A stretch of DNA of 60,258 nucleotides. It comes from Micromonospora sp. CB01531. GTDB lineage: Bacteria; Actinomycetota; Actinomycetes; Mycobacteriales; Micromonosporaceae. How positions within the stretch are numbered: the stretch's first letter is position 1; the number at the start of each line of letters is the position of its first letter. Of this stretch, positions 34,996 through 42,051 are shown one piece after another. Under the pieces are notes generated by a model. The model was not told the origin of the DNA. It saw only the letters and a program-made list of their open reading frames with translations, and searched no databases. A program made the position numbers and the translations under genes. The stretch is taken from NCBI RefSeq assembly GCF_001905095.1, contig NZ_LWLS01000087.1:1-60258 (forward strand). The letters run 5' to 3'.

Positions 34996-36455
34996 GCCTG
35001 GTGCAGAGCGTGGATCACGTGGCGCTGCTGCCGGCGTACCTGGCCGCCGGCACCGCCGTACTCGTGCTCCTGGCCGACCTGCTGGTGGCGCGGGCCGCCG
35101 TCACCGTGGCCGTCGCCGCCACCGGCGCGGCGGCCACCGCGCTCGGCGCGGCCCTCGTCGGTACGGGGGGCGAGCGGCGCACCTTCTGCGTCGGCACTGA
35201 CTGCTCGTATGTGTTCGGCGGGCGGGCGGCCCTGGTCGCGGCGGTCGTCGCCCTGCTCACCCTCGGCGTGCTGGCGTTGTCGGGTCCGCTGCTGCGGGCC
35301 GGCCGGATTCCGGTGGGGGAATACTGTTTCCTGCTCGCCTGCGCGATGACCGGCGGCGTCCTGCTCGGCGCGGCGGGTGACCTGATCACCCTGGTGGTGG
35401 CGCTGGAGACGCTCACCCTGCCGCTCTACGTCCTGGTCGGGCTGCGCCGGGGCAGCCTGGCCGGTGCCGAGGCGGCGGTCACCTTCTTCGTGGTCAGCGT
35501 GGTGGCCACCGCCCTGACCCTGCTCGGCGCGGCGCTGCTCTATGCGGTGACCGGCACCCTGCACCTGGATCGGCTCGGCGCCACCCTCGCGGCCAGCGCC
35601 GAGGTGCGCGATCTGCCGCTCACCACGGTGGCCGTGGCGCTGGTGGTGGTCGGGTTGGCGTTCAAGGTCGCCGCCGTGCCGTTCCACGCCTGGGCCCCGG
35701 CCACCTACGACGGCGCGCCGCTGCCCGTCGCCGCGTACCTGTCGACGGCGTCGAAGCTGGGCGGGGTGGTGGCCCTGCTCGCGGTGGTGCAGCGCGCCCT
35801 ACCGGCCACCGTCACCGGGCCGGTGCTGGCCCTGCTCGCCGTGCTCACCATGACCGTGGGCAACCTGGTGGCGCTGCGCCAGCGGCGCACGGTCCGGCTG
35901 CTCGCCTGGTCCTCGGTGGCCCAGGCCGGCTACGTCCTAGCCCCGCTGGGCGCGTTGGCGCTGGCCGCCGGCCGCACCGCCGACGCCCGCACCGCGGCGT
36001 ACGCGGCGGCCGTCGCGTATCTCGTCTTCTTCGTGCTGCTGGAGCTGGCCGCCTTCGCGGCGGTGGTGGCGCTGCGACCGGCGGACGGCGACGGCGGCAG
36101 CCTCGCCGACCTGCGCGGGGCGGCCCGCCGCCACCCGTGGGTGGGTGGGGCGTTCGCGCTCGCGCTGGTCGGGCTGGCCGGACTGCCGCCGGGGCTGGCC
36201 GGTCTGTTCGCCAAGGTGACCGTGGTCCGGGCCCTGCTGGCCGGGCACGCCGGTTGGCTCGCCCTGGTGGTGGCGGTGAACGCGGTGCTCGGCCTGGCCT
36301 ACTACCTGCGCCTGGTGGCCACCCTCTACGCGGCACCCGGCCCGGCCACCGCCCGGCCGGCCCGGACGGTGGTCGCGGCCATCGGGGTGGCCACCGCCCT
36401 CGCTGTGGTGGTGGGCTTCGCGCCGCAGCTCGTGCTGGACCTGGCCGCCCACTGA
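34992..36455 (+). CDS. nuoN: NADH-quinone oxidoreductase subunit N (second, partial nuo set)
   Basis: 487 residues, the third antiporter-like subunit, ~14 helices. Family segments are ALETLTLPLYVLVGL (helix-5 glutamate), VGLAFKVAAVPFHAWAPATYDGAPLPVAAYLSTASKLGG and RQRRTVRLLAWSSVAQAGYVL. It is the last gene of the nuo operon. The 151-bp gap after its stop leads to htpX on the same strand. Confidence 0.95.
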   Translation: MSLVQSVDHVALLPAYLAAGTAVLVLLADLLVARAAVTVAVAATGAAATALGAALVGTGGERRTFCVGTDCSYVFGGRAALVAAVVALLTLGVLALSGPLLRAGRIPVGEYCFLLACAMTGGVLLGAAGDLITLVVALETLTLPLYVLVGLRRGSLAGAEAAVTFFVVSVVATALTLLGAALLYAVTGTLHLDRLGATLAASAEVRDLPLTTVAVALVVVGLAFKVAAVPFHAWAPATYDGAPLPVAAYLSTASKLGGVVALLAVVQRALPATVTGPVLALLAVLTMTVGNLVALRQRRTVRLLAWSSVAQAGYVLAPLGALALAAGRTADARTAAYAAAVAYLVFFVLLELAAFAAVVALRPADGDGGSLADLRGAARRHPWVGGAFALALVGLAGLPPGLAGLFAKVTVVRALLAGHAGWLALVVAVNAVLGLAYYLRLVATLYAAPGPATARPARTVVAAIGVATALAVVVGFAPQLVLDLAAH

Positions 36456-36606
36456 GCGGCGGTTTGTCCCTCGGTGCCCAAGCGGCACAGCCGCCGCACA
36501 GGAACCCTCAGCCAACTTTCAGTAATGGGCGGGATGGTTGACGGGTACCGGTGGTGTTGAACCGGTCAGCGGGCCCCGCGTGGATCCGCGCACCGAAGGA
36601 GCGATC

Positions 36607-37485
36607 GTGCATCACAACCGTCTCAAGACCGCAGCACTGCTCGGCCTGTTGACCTCGCTGATCCTCGCGGTCGGCTATTGGTTCGGCGGGAGCGGTGGCC
36701 TCGTCATCGCCGTCGTCGTCTCGTTGCTGATGAACGGCGTGACCTATTTCTACTCCGACAAGCTCGCACTGCGCTCGATGGGGGCGCAACCGGTCAGCGA
36801 GGCACAGTTCCCCGAGCTGTACCGGATGGTCCGTGAGCTGTCCACCCAGGCGGGCCAGCCGATGCCCCGCCTGTACGTCAGCCCCACCGCCCAGCCCAAC
36901 GCCTTCGCGACCGGGCGTAACCCGCAGAACGCGGCGGTCTGCGTGACCCAGGGGATCGTGGAGATCCTCGATTACCGCGAGCTGCGCGGCGTGATCGGGC
37001 ACGAGCTGTCCCACGTCTACAACCGGGACATCCTGATCTCCAGCGTGGCGGCCGGTCTGGCCGGCATCATCACCATGCTGGCCAACATCGCCTGGTTCAT
37101 CCCGCTGGGCTCCTCCGACGACGAGGACGGCCCGAACCCGGCGGTGCTGCTGCTCACCCTGATCCTCGGCCCGATCGCGGCCACCCTGATCCAGTTGGCG
37201 ATCAGCCGGAGCCGTGAGTTCCAGGCCGACCAGTCCGGTGCGGAGCTGAGCCGGGACCCGCTGGCCCTGGCCAGCGCCCTGCGCAAGATCCACATGGGTA
37301 CGCAGATGCGCCCGCTGCCGCCGCAGGGCCAGCTCACCAGCACCGCCCACCTGATGATCGACAACCCGTTCAAGCGGGGTGGCGGCATCGCCGCCATGTT
37401 CGCCACCCACCCGCCGATGGAGCAGCGGGTGGCCCGCCTGGAGCAGATGGCCCGCAGCGCCGGGCCGGTGCAGTTCCAGCGCTGA
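36607..37485 (+). CDS. htpX: HtpX-family membrane zinc metalloprotease
   Basis: 292 residues. Two N-terminal helices precede the M48 catalytic domain; the zinc site is GVIGHELSHVYNRD (HExxH) with the third ligand in SREFQADQSGAE. A further pair of hydrophobic segments lies between these motifs. HtpX degrades damaged membrane proteins. I chose GTG 36607 (MHHNRLKTAALLGLL) because AAGGAG lies about 6 nt upstream; the longer frame from 36538 lacks a site. In the upstream gap ACCGGT occurs twice (36547 and 36561), 14 bp apart, which might be an operator. Position after the nuo genes fits quality control of that complex (inference). Confidence 0.93.
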   Translation: MHHNRLKTAALLGLLTSLILAVGYWFGGSGGLVIAVVVSLLMNGVTYFYSDKLALRSMGAQPVSEAQFPELYRMVRELSTQAGQPMPRLYVSPTAQPNAFATGRNPQNAAVCVTQGIVEILDYRELRGVIGHELSHVYNRDILISSVAAGLAGIITMLANIAWFIPLGSSDDEDGPNPAVLLLTLILGPIAATLIQLAISRSREFQADQSGAELSRDPLALASALRKIHMGTQMRPLPPQGQLTSTAHLMIDNPFKRGGGIAAMFATHPPMEQRVARLEQMARSAGPVQFQR

Positions 37486-37495
37486 CCGCGCTCGT

Positions 37496-37529
37496 CTCCG
37501 CCCGCGTCCCCGCCGGGACGCGGGCGGAG
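37496..37529 (+). terminator. Terminator after htpX
   Basis: A 15-bp perfect stem, CTCCGCCCGCGTCCC (37496-37510) with GGGACGCGGGCGGAG (37515-37529) and a 4-nt loop, followed by TCGTCTTCG. It begins 11 nt past the htpX stop. Confidence 0.9.
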
Positions 37530-37648
37530 TCGTCTTCGGCCCCGCCCTGCCGGGCGGTGTGAGCGAACCGACCATTCCCACGGCGAGTCGCGGCGTTAGG
37601 GTCAAAGGGGCTTCCGCCCATTACCTGTCTCCCCCCGGAGGTGCCTCC

Positions 37649-38911
37649 TTGGCCGCACTGCGCCAGTACCTGGGCGTCTGGCGGATCCCCGGCGCGCCGA
37701 TGCTGCTGGTCCTCGGCATCATCGGCCGCCTGGGGATCGGCATGACCCCGCTCGCGCTGCTGCTCGTGGTCGAGGCGGTGACCCACCGTTACTCCCTCGC
37801 CGCGGTCGCAGGCGGCATCTACGCGCTCGCCGGCGCCGCGCTCAGCCCGATCGCCGGGCGGATCGCCGACCGGGTCGGCCCCACGCCGGTGCTGCTCGCC
37901 ACCGCGGTCGCCCACCCGCTCGCCCTCTTCGGCCTGCTCCTGGCCAGCCGGTCCGGGGCCGGCAACCTCGCCCTGATCTACCTGGCCGCCGGCATCGCGG
38001 GGGCCACCTACCCGCCGCTGACCGCTGCCATCCGGGGCGCCTGGAACGACCTCACCGCCCCCGCCACCGGCCGGGCCCACCTGCGCAACACCGCACTCGC
38101 CGCGGAGACCTCACTCTTCGAGATCGTCTTCGTGCTCGGCCCGCTGCTGGTGGCCGGGTTCGTGCTGGCCGCCGACGCCGCCGCCGCGCTGGTCGGGTCC
38201 GCCGTGGTCACCCTGGTCGGGACCACCGCCGTCGCGCTCGGCCGGGTGATGCGCGGCTGGCGCCCGCACCCGCACGAGCACCAGGCGAAGGGCCTCGGCC
38301 CGCTGCGGGTCGGTGGCTTCCCGGCCCTGCTGCTCTGCGTCGCCAGCCTGGGCATCGCGTTCGGTGCCGCCGGCGTGATCGTCCCGGCCTTCGCCGGGCA
38401 GGCCACCGCCGACGACCCGGAGAGCCTGGCCGGGGTGCTGCTCGCCGTCTGGGGCATCGGCAGCGCGGTCGGGGGCTTCTGGTTCGGGGTACGCCGGCCG
38501 GCCGTCAACATGACCCGCCAGTTCGCCTGGCTGCTCGGCGCGGTGGCGGCCGGCTTCGCCGTGTACGCGGTGATGCCGACCCCGCTGGCGCTCGGCATCG
38601 CGCTGGTGCTCGGCGGGGCCACCATCGCCCCGGCGCTGACCCTGGAGAACACCCTGGTCGGCCGGATCGCCCCGGCCGGCATGCTGAACGAGGCGTACAC
38701 CTGGGTGGTCACCATGTCGGTGGCGGCGAGCGCGGCCGGGGGATCGGTGGCCGGGCTGATCGTCGACCACGCCGGCGGCGTGCCCTGGGCCTTCCTGTTC
38801 GCCGGGGCCGCCGTCGCTGTCGGGGCCGCCGTCGCCGCACTGCCCGCCGGCCCCATCGCCCGCGCCGAGGCCACGGCCATACGCGCCGAGCACGCGGCGG
38901 TCGCCGCCTGA
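37649..38911 (+). CDS. MFS transporter
   Basis: 420 residues with about 12 membrane helices. The loop between helices 2 and 3 reads AGRIADRVGPTPVLLAT, the MFS motif A equivalent, and the second half repeats the layout (WFGVRRPAVNMTRQFAWLLG). It resembles drug or metabolite efflux proteins without a diagnostic substrate motif. The start is a TTG at 37649 (LAALRQYLGVWRIPGAPML) with CCGGAGG 7-8 nt upstream; no ATG or GTG in frame fits better before the first helix. Confidence 0.85.
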   Translation: MAALRQYLGVWRIPGAPMLLVLGIIGRLGIGMTPLALLLVVEAVTHRYSLAAVAGGIYALAGAALSPIAGRIADRVGPTPVLLATAVAHPLALFGLLLASRSGAGNLALIYLAAGIAGATYPPLTAAIRGAWNDLTAPATGRAHLRNTALAAETSLFEIVFVLGPLLVAGFVLAADAAAALVGSAVVTLVGTTAVALGRVMRGWRPHPHEHQAKGLGPLRVGGFPALLLCVASLGIAFGAAGVIVPAFAGQATADDPESLAGVLLAVWGIGSAVGGFWFGVRRPAVNMTRQFAWLLGAVAAGFAVYAVMPTPLALGIALVLGGATIAPALTLENTLVGRIAPAGMLNEAYTWVVTMSVAASAAGGSVAGLIVDHAGGVPWAFLFAGAAVAVGAAVAALPAGPIARAEATAIRAEHAAVAA

Positions 38912-38963
38912 GCGGTCGACCCTCGCGCGGATCGAAGCGGCGCCAGGCGGGTACAGCGCTGGC

Positions 38964-39059
38964 ATGTTCGTCTTCTTCTCGAACCGGATCGGCTGCGTCG
39001 GCTCGATCCTGATCAGCGCGGTCGTGACGGTGATCCTGCTGCTGATCTTCACCCGCTGA
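38964..39059 (+). CDS. 31-residue single-helix membrane peptide
   Basis: ATG at 38964 to TGA at 39059. A short polar start (MFVFFSNRIGC) is followed by one hydrophobic helix (GSILISAVVTVILLLIFT) and an arginine end. Similar tiny membrane proteins of the form MFxFxSNRxGC plus one helix are, to my recollection, common in actinobacteria, which argues for a real gene despite its size. The function is unknown. Upstream, GGCGGG is only a poor ribosome site. It lies 52 bp after the MFS gene and is convergent with yajQ. Confidence 0.6.
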   Translation: MFVFFSNRIGCVGSILISAVVTVILLLIFTR

Positions 39060-39177
39060 GCGGATCCGTTCCGCCGCTGTTTGCCTGATATGGGGTGGGT
39101 TGCGGCATTCCGTCGGGTTGGACGCGCGACATCCGGGATATGGTGCCGCCGACTCGGGCGGGGCGGTGTACGGCGGG

Positions 39178-39206
39178 CCGGCCGGCCCCGGAGCGGGGCC
39201 GGCCGG
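39178..39206. terminator. Terminator after yajQ
   Basis: A 12-bp perfect stem, CCGGCCGGCCCC (39178-39189) with GGGGCCGGCCGG (39195-39206) and a 5-nt loop, 6 nt past the minus-strand stop at 39212. Confidence 0.85.
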
Positions 39207-39211
39207 GACGC

Positions 39212-39706
39212 TCAGCGGTAGTTGGTGAACTGGAGGGCGACCCCGAAGTCCTCGCCCTTGAGCAGCGCGATGACGGCCTGGAGGTCGTCCTTCTTCTTGC
39301 CGGTGACCCGCAGCTGGTCACCCTGGATCTGCGCCTGGACGCCCTTCGGGCCGTCCTCCCGGATCTTCTTGCTGATCGCCTTGGCCTTGTCCGAGTCGAT
39401 GCCCTGGATCACCTTGGCGTCGATCTTGAAAACCTTGCCCGAGGAACGCGCGTCGCCGGCGTCCAGCGACTTGAGCGAGATGTTCCGCTTGACCAGCTTC
39501 TCCTTGAAGACGTCCAGGGCGGCCTGGACCCGCTCCTCGGTCTCCGCCTGGAGGCTGATCGCCTCCTCGCCCGACCAGGAGATCTCCGCCCCGGTGCCGC
39601 GGAAGTCGAACCGCGTCGCGAGCTCCTTCTCCGCCTGGCGGAGGGCGTTGTCGACCTCCTGCCGGTCGACCTTGCTCACGATGTCGAACGACGGGTTCGC
39701 TGCCAT
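39212..39706 (-). CDS. YajQ-family nucleotide-binding protein
   Basis: 164 residues, full family length. It begins AANPSFDIVSKVDRQEVDNALRQAEKEL, with FKEKLVKRNIS and SDKAKAISKKIREDGPKGVQAQIQGDQLRVTGKKKDDLQAVI following. The fold is two RRM-like halves. Some members bind cyclic-di-GMP or RNA and tRNA; which applies here is not evident, but a c-di-GMP protein occurs about 2.3 kb downstream. I prefer the ATG at 39706 because AGGAG lies 7 nt before it; the ATG at 39712 would leave only one base of spacing. Confidence 0.93.
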   Translation of the reverse strand: MAANPSFDIVSKVDRQEVDNALRQAEKELATRFDFRGTGAEISWSGEEAISLQAETEERVQAALDVFKEKLVKRNISLKSLDAGDARSSGKVFKIDAKVIQGIDSDKAKAISKKIREDGPKGVQAQIQGDQLRVTGKKKDDLQAVIALLKGEDFGVALQFTNYR

Positions 39707-39785
39707 GCTCATGCTCCTGCTGTCCGGCGGTCTGTCAGGTTCCGTCCCCCGCTGACCAGCGGTGGGACCCCCTGACGGTACCCGG

Positions 39786-39816
39786 TTGCGGCGGCCCCGG
39801 GGGCAACCGCTATCCT
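39786..39816 (+). promoter_or_regulatory. Weak candidate promoter for tRNA-Tyr
   Basis: TTGCGG (39786-39791), 19 bp, TATCCT (39811-39816). The tRNA starts 38 bp downstream. The spacer is long, so confidence is low. Confidence 0.35.
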
Positions 39817-39854
39817 TGCTACCGCTGCCGCGCGATAGCGTGGTGGTACGCCCT

Positions 39855-39938
39855 GGCGGGTTGCCCGAGCGGCCAATGGGAGCGGACTGTAAATCCGTCG
39901 CGAAAGCTACAGAGGTTCGAATCCTCTACCCGCCACCA
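39855..39938 (+). tRNA. tRNA-Tyr (GTA), CCA encoded
   Basis: Acceptor arm GGCGGGT (39855-39861) pairs with ACCCGCC (39928-39934); discriminator A, then CCA is genome-encoded to 39938. The anticodon loop contains GTA (ACTGTAAATCC), and a long class II variable arm and GGTTCGAAT T-loop are present. Confidence 0.96.
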
Positions 39939-39947
39939 GGGATCGGC

Positions 39948-39985
39948 AAGGCCCTTGACCTACGGAAACGTCGGTTGGGGGCCTT
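39948..39985 (+). terminator. Possible terminator of tRNA-Tyr
   Basis: AAGGCCC (39948-39954) can pair with GGGCCTT (39979-39985) around a 24-nt loop containing a second short pairing. The left arm is also part of a 14-bp inverted repeat with 40800-40813. Confidence 0.45.
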
Positions 39986-40139
39986 CGTCGTCTCCTGCCC
40001 GTGATGATCGCTGTTGCCCTTGGTCATCCGTCTGATCGGGCACGTACGGAGGCTAGGGTGGGCGACCAACACGGTTGAGGCCCTTCGCGCCGACTCGAAG
40101 CCACGGATCCAGGGCTTCCCCGAAGGCGAGGAGGCGTCC

Positions 40140-40790
40140 GTGCACGACAACGAGCTGACCGATCGGTTGTCCTCCCCGGCCACCGAGGGCGATCCGGCCG
40201 GCTGGTTCGAGCGGCTCTACGCCGACGCCGAGCGGGGCGAGGCGGTCGTCCCGTGGGACCTCGACCGGGCGCATTCCCTGCTCAGCGAGTGGACCGACCG
40301 GACCCGGCCGGACGGATCTGGTCGGCGCGCGCTGGTCGTCGGGTGCGGCTTCGGCCGCGACGCCGAACATCTGGCCCGCCTCGACTTCGCCACCGTCGCC
40401 TTCGACATCTCTCCCACGGCGGTACGGGAGGCCCGCCGCCGCCACCCGGACTCCCCGGTCCGGTACGAGGCCGCCGACCTGCTCGACCCGCCGCACGACT
40501 GGCTGGGCGGGTTCGATTTCGTGCTGGAGAGCATGAACGTGCAGGCGCTGCCGGTCGAGCTGCGGCAGCGGGCGATCCCGGCGGTCGGCCGGCTGGTCGC
40601 GCCGGGCGGGACGCTGCTGATGATCGCGGCCGGCCGGCGGGACGACGAGGTCGTCGAGGGCCCGCCCTGGCCTTTGGCCCGGGCGGAGGTCGACGCCTTC
40701 GCGGCCGGCCCGCTGACCCCGGCCCGGGTCGAGGAGATCGTCGCCCCCGACGGTGGGATCCGTTGGTGCGCGGAGTTCCGCCGCGCCTGA
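40140..40790 (+). CDS. Class I SAM-dependent methyltransferase
   Basis: 216 residues with the Rossmann methyltransferase fold. Motif I is ALVVGCGFGRDAEHLA, the acidic residue after strand 2 is in VAFDISPTAVREARRRH, and GFDFVLESMNVQALPVELRQRAIPAVGRLVAPGGTLLMIAAGRR covers motifs IV-VI. The pattern resembles thiopurine/halide-type methyltransferases; the substrate is unknown. I chose the GTG at 40140 because GAGGAGG lies about 5 nt upstream; the frame upstream to 40014 overlaps no conserved sequence. A 14-bp inverted repeat brackets the gene and it sits next to tRNA-Tyr. Confidence 0.82.
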   Translation: MHDNELTDRLSSPATEGDPAGWFERLYADAERGEAVVPWDLDRAHSLLSEWTDRTRPDGSGRRALVVGCGFGRDAEHLARLDFATVAFDISPTAVREARRRHPDSPVRYEAADLLDPPHDWLGGFDFVLESMNVQALPVELRQRAIPAVGRLVAPGGTLLMIAAGRRDDEVVEGPPWPLARAEVDAFAAGPLTPARVEEIVAPDGGIRWCAEFRRA

Positions 40791-40862
40791 GGTGGGCAAA
40801 GGTCAAGGGCCTTCGTCCGGTCGGTGACCTGCCGAGGCCTTGGCGCCACGTGCCGGGGCCGG

Positions 40863-41423
40863 TCAGCGTCGGCTGCTCCGCTTGTGATTGGAACGGCCGG
40901 TGAACCTGCCACTGCCCTCGATCCGGGCACTGGACCGGCGTGGCGGCGTACGCCGCGGGAACCAGCGGTCGAACGGGATGCGGGAGAGCAGCAGCGGCAC
41001 CGCCACGACCAGGATCCCGAACCCGACCACGCCCAGCCCGCCCTGAATGCGGCCCCGGTGTCCGCTGAGTTGGTCGAAGTCGGTGACGAAGTCTCCCGGA
41101 TCATTGGGATTCACCCAGATCCTTACCTCGTCGCCGGGCCACCGGCACACCTCGACGCAGCCGACCTCCTGTTCGTACGTCCGGCCGGCCAGCTCGTATC
41201 GGAAGTACATGGTGGTCGACGCGCTCGTCCGGTTGCCGCCGGACTTGGTGACCCGGTCGTAGACCTTCGCGGTTGCCGGTGTGCCGGTGCCCCGCAGTTC
41301 CTTCTCCCAGTCGTCGAGCGCGTGCTGGGTGTGGAGCGGCAGCCAGAGCAGCGCGCCGCCGGCCACGACCAGCAGGGAGGCGCCGAGGGTCGGCCACACC
41401 GACGAGGGGCGTTGCGCGATCAC
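40863..41423 (-). CDS. DUF3592-like two-helix membrane protein
   Basis: 186 residues. One helix lies near the N-terminus (GASLLVVAGGALLWLPL) and one in the second half (GGLGVVGFGILVVAVPLLLS); between them a small beta domain (ATAKVYDRVTK...MYFRYELAGRTYEQEV...WPGDEVRIWVNPNDPGDFVTD) matches the DUF3592 pattern. The C-terminus is basic (RRTPPRRSSARIEGSGRFTGRSNHKRSSRR). Function unknown. The start is GTG at 41423. It is divergent from the next gene across a 407-bp gap. Confidence 0.75.
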   Translation of the reverse strand: MIAQRPSSVWPTLGASLLVVAGGALLWLPLHTQHALDDWEKELRGTGTPATAKVYDRVTKSGGNRTSASTTMYFRYELAGRTYEQEVGCVEVCRWPGDEVRIWVNPNDPGDFVTDFDQLSGHRGRIQGGLGVVGFGILVVAVPLLLSRIPFDRWFPRRTPPRRSSARIEGSGRFTGRSNHKRSSRR

Positions 41424-41830
41424 GCGATTATCGTGGCGTGCCGGCGCAATTCTCGCCGGGCCGAGCGGGGTGACGGAAAGATGACGTCAGGGGTCTGGAT
41501 TTCGACTCCACGCATGTATGGTGACCTATGGCCGGCGGTCCGGGGTGGCACTAGGGGGACGGGGCTGCCGACCTGCCGGGGGAGGCTACGGGCGATGACC
41601 TCGGGGGCCGATGATCGATTTGCGGTTTAGGTCGGAATCCACAGTGAGCGAAGCGTTTCACCGGTCCAGGGCCGTCCTGATCTGGCCGGGTGTGCCGTAG
41701 GGCGGGGGCCGAACGGCGGAAGGAGTCCACCACACGGGGCCAGCCCGGCTGCCGGCGCTTTCCTATGTGCGAGCCCTGTGGCACGATCGTGGAACCCTAA
41801 CCCCTGTGACGCCCCCCGACAGGAGTAATC
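41424..41830. other. Long intergenic region between divergent genes, no confident gene
   Basis: 407 bp. It is slightly less GC-rich than its surroundings and includes an ATG-started 49-codon frame (41481-41630) with no recognisable product. Several GC-rich inverted segments near 41690-41760 could fold into a structured leader for the small gene at 41831, which starts a unit with the GGDEF-EAL gene. I could not match it to a known riboswitch class. Confidence 0.5.
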
Positions 41831-41989
41831 ATGTCTGGTCAACGGTTGGGCCGACTGCTTGGCTCGGTCCTCGCGATCGCCGCCGCTGCGGCCATCGGGT
41901 TCAGCTTCGGGCACTACAGCGACACCGCTGGCGACCACGCGAATGCGGACATCATCTGGACCGTCGCCCCCACCGACGGTGGTTACTGA
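41831..41989 (+). CDS. 52-residue exported or membrane-anchored peptide
   Basis: ATG at 41831 with AGGAG 5 nt upstream; TGA ends at 41989. Basic N-terminus (MSGQRLGRLLG), one hydrophobic stretch (SVLAIAAAAAIGFSFG), then a short polar tail (HYSDTAGDHANADIIWTVAPTDGGY). It looks like a signal-anchor or small secreted peptide. It lies 62 bp upstream of the GGDEF-EAL gene, in the same direction, so it may share its transcript and perhaps its pathway. Codon use is typical. No family is recognised. Confidence 0.65.
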   Translation: MSGQRLGRLLGSVLAIAAAAAIGFSFGHYSDTAGDHANADIIWTVAPTDGGY

Positions 41990-42051
41990 CTGACACGGGA
42001 AACATCTGACGGGCGAGGAGCCTGGGCAGCCCGAAGCTCGTAGGGAGTGCC

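Larger units (their letters stand above)
39948..40813. repeat. 14-bp inverted repeat bracketing the methyltransferase gene
   Basis: AAGGCCCTTGACCT at 39948-39961 is repeated in inverted orientation as AGGTCAAGGGCCTT at 40800-40813. GGGCCTTCGTC also occurs near both ends (39979 and 40807) in direct orientation. No integrase or transposase is nearby. Confidence 0.7.

Noticed and set aside
39855..39938. tRNA-Tyr as an attachment site of an integrated element
   Set aside because: No integrase, no direct repeat of the tRNA 3' end found downstream; only a small inverted repeat is present.
40014..40139. N-terminal extension of the methyltransferase
   Set aside because: Not similar to methyltransferases, and GAGGAGG precedes the GTG at 40140.
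41481..41630. 49-codon ORF in the long intergenic region
   Set aside because: No recognisable motif, weak ribosome site and no support beyond being open.
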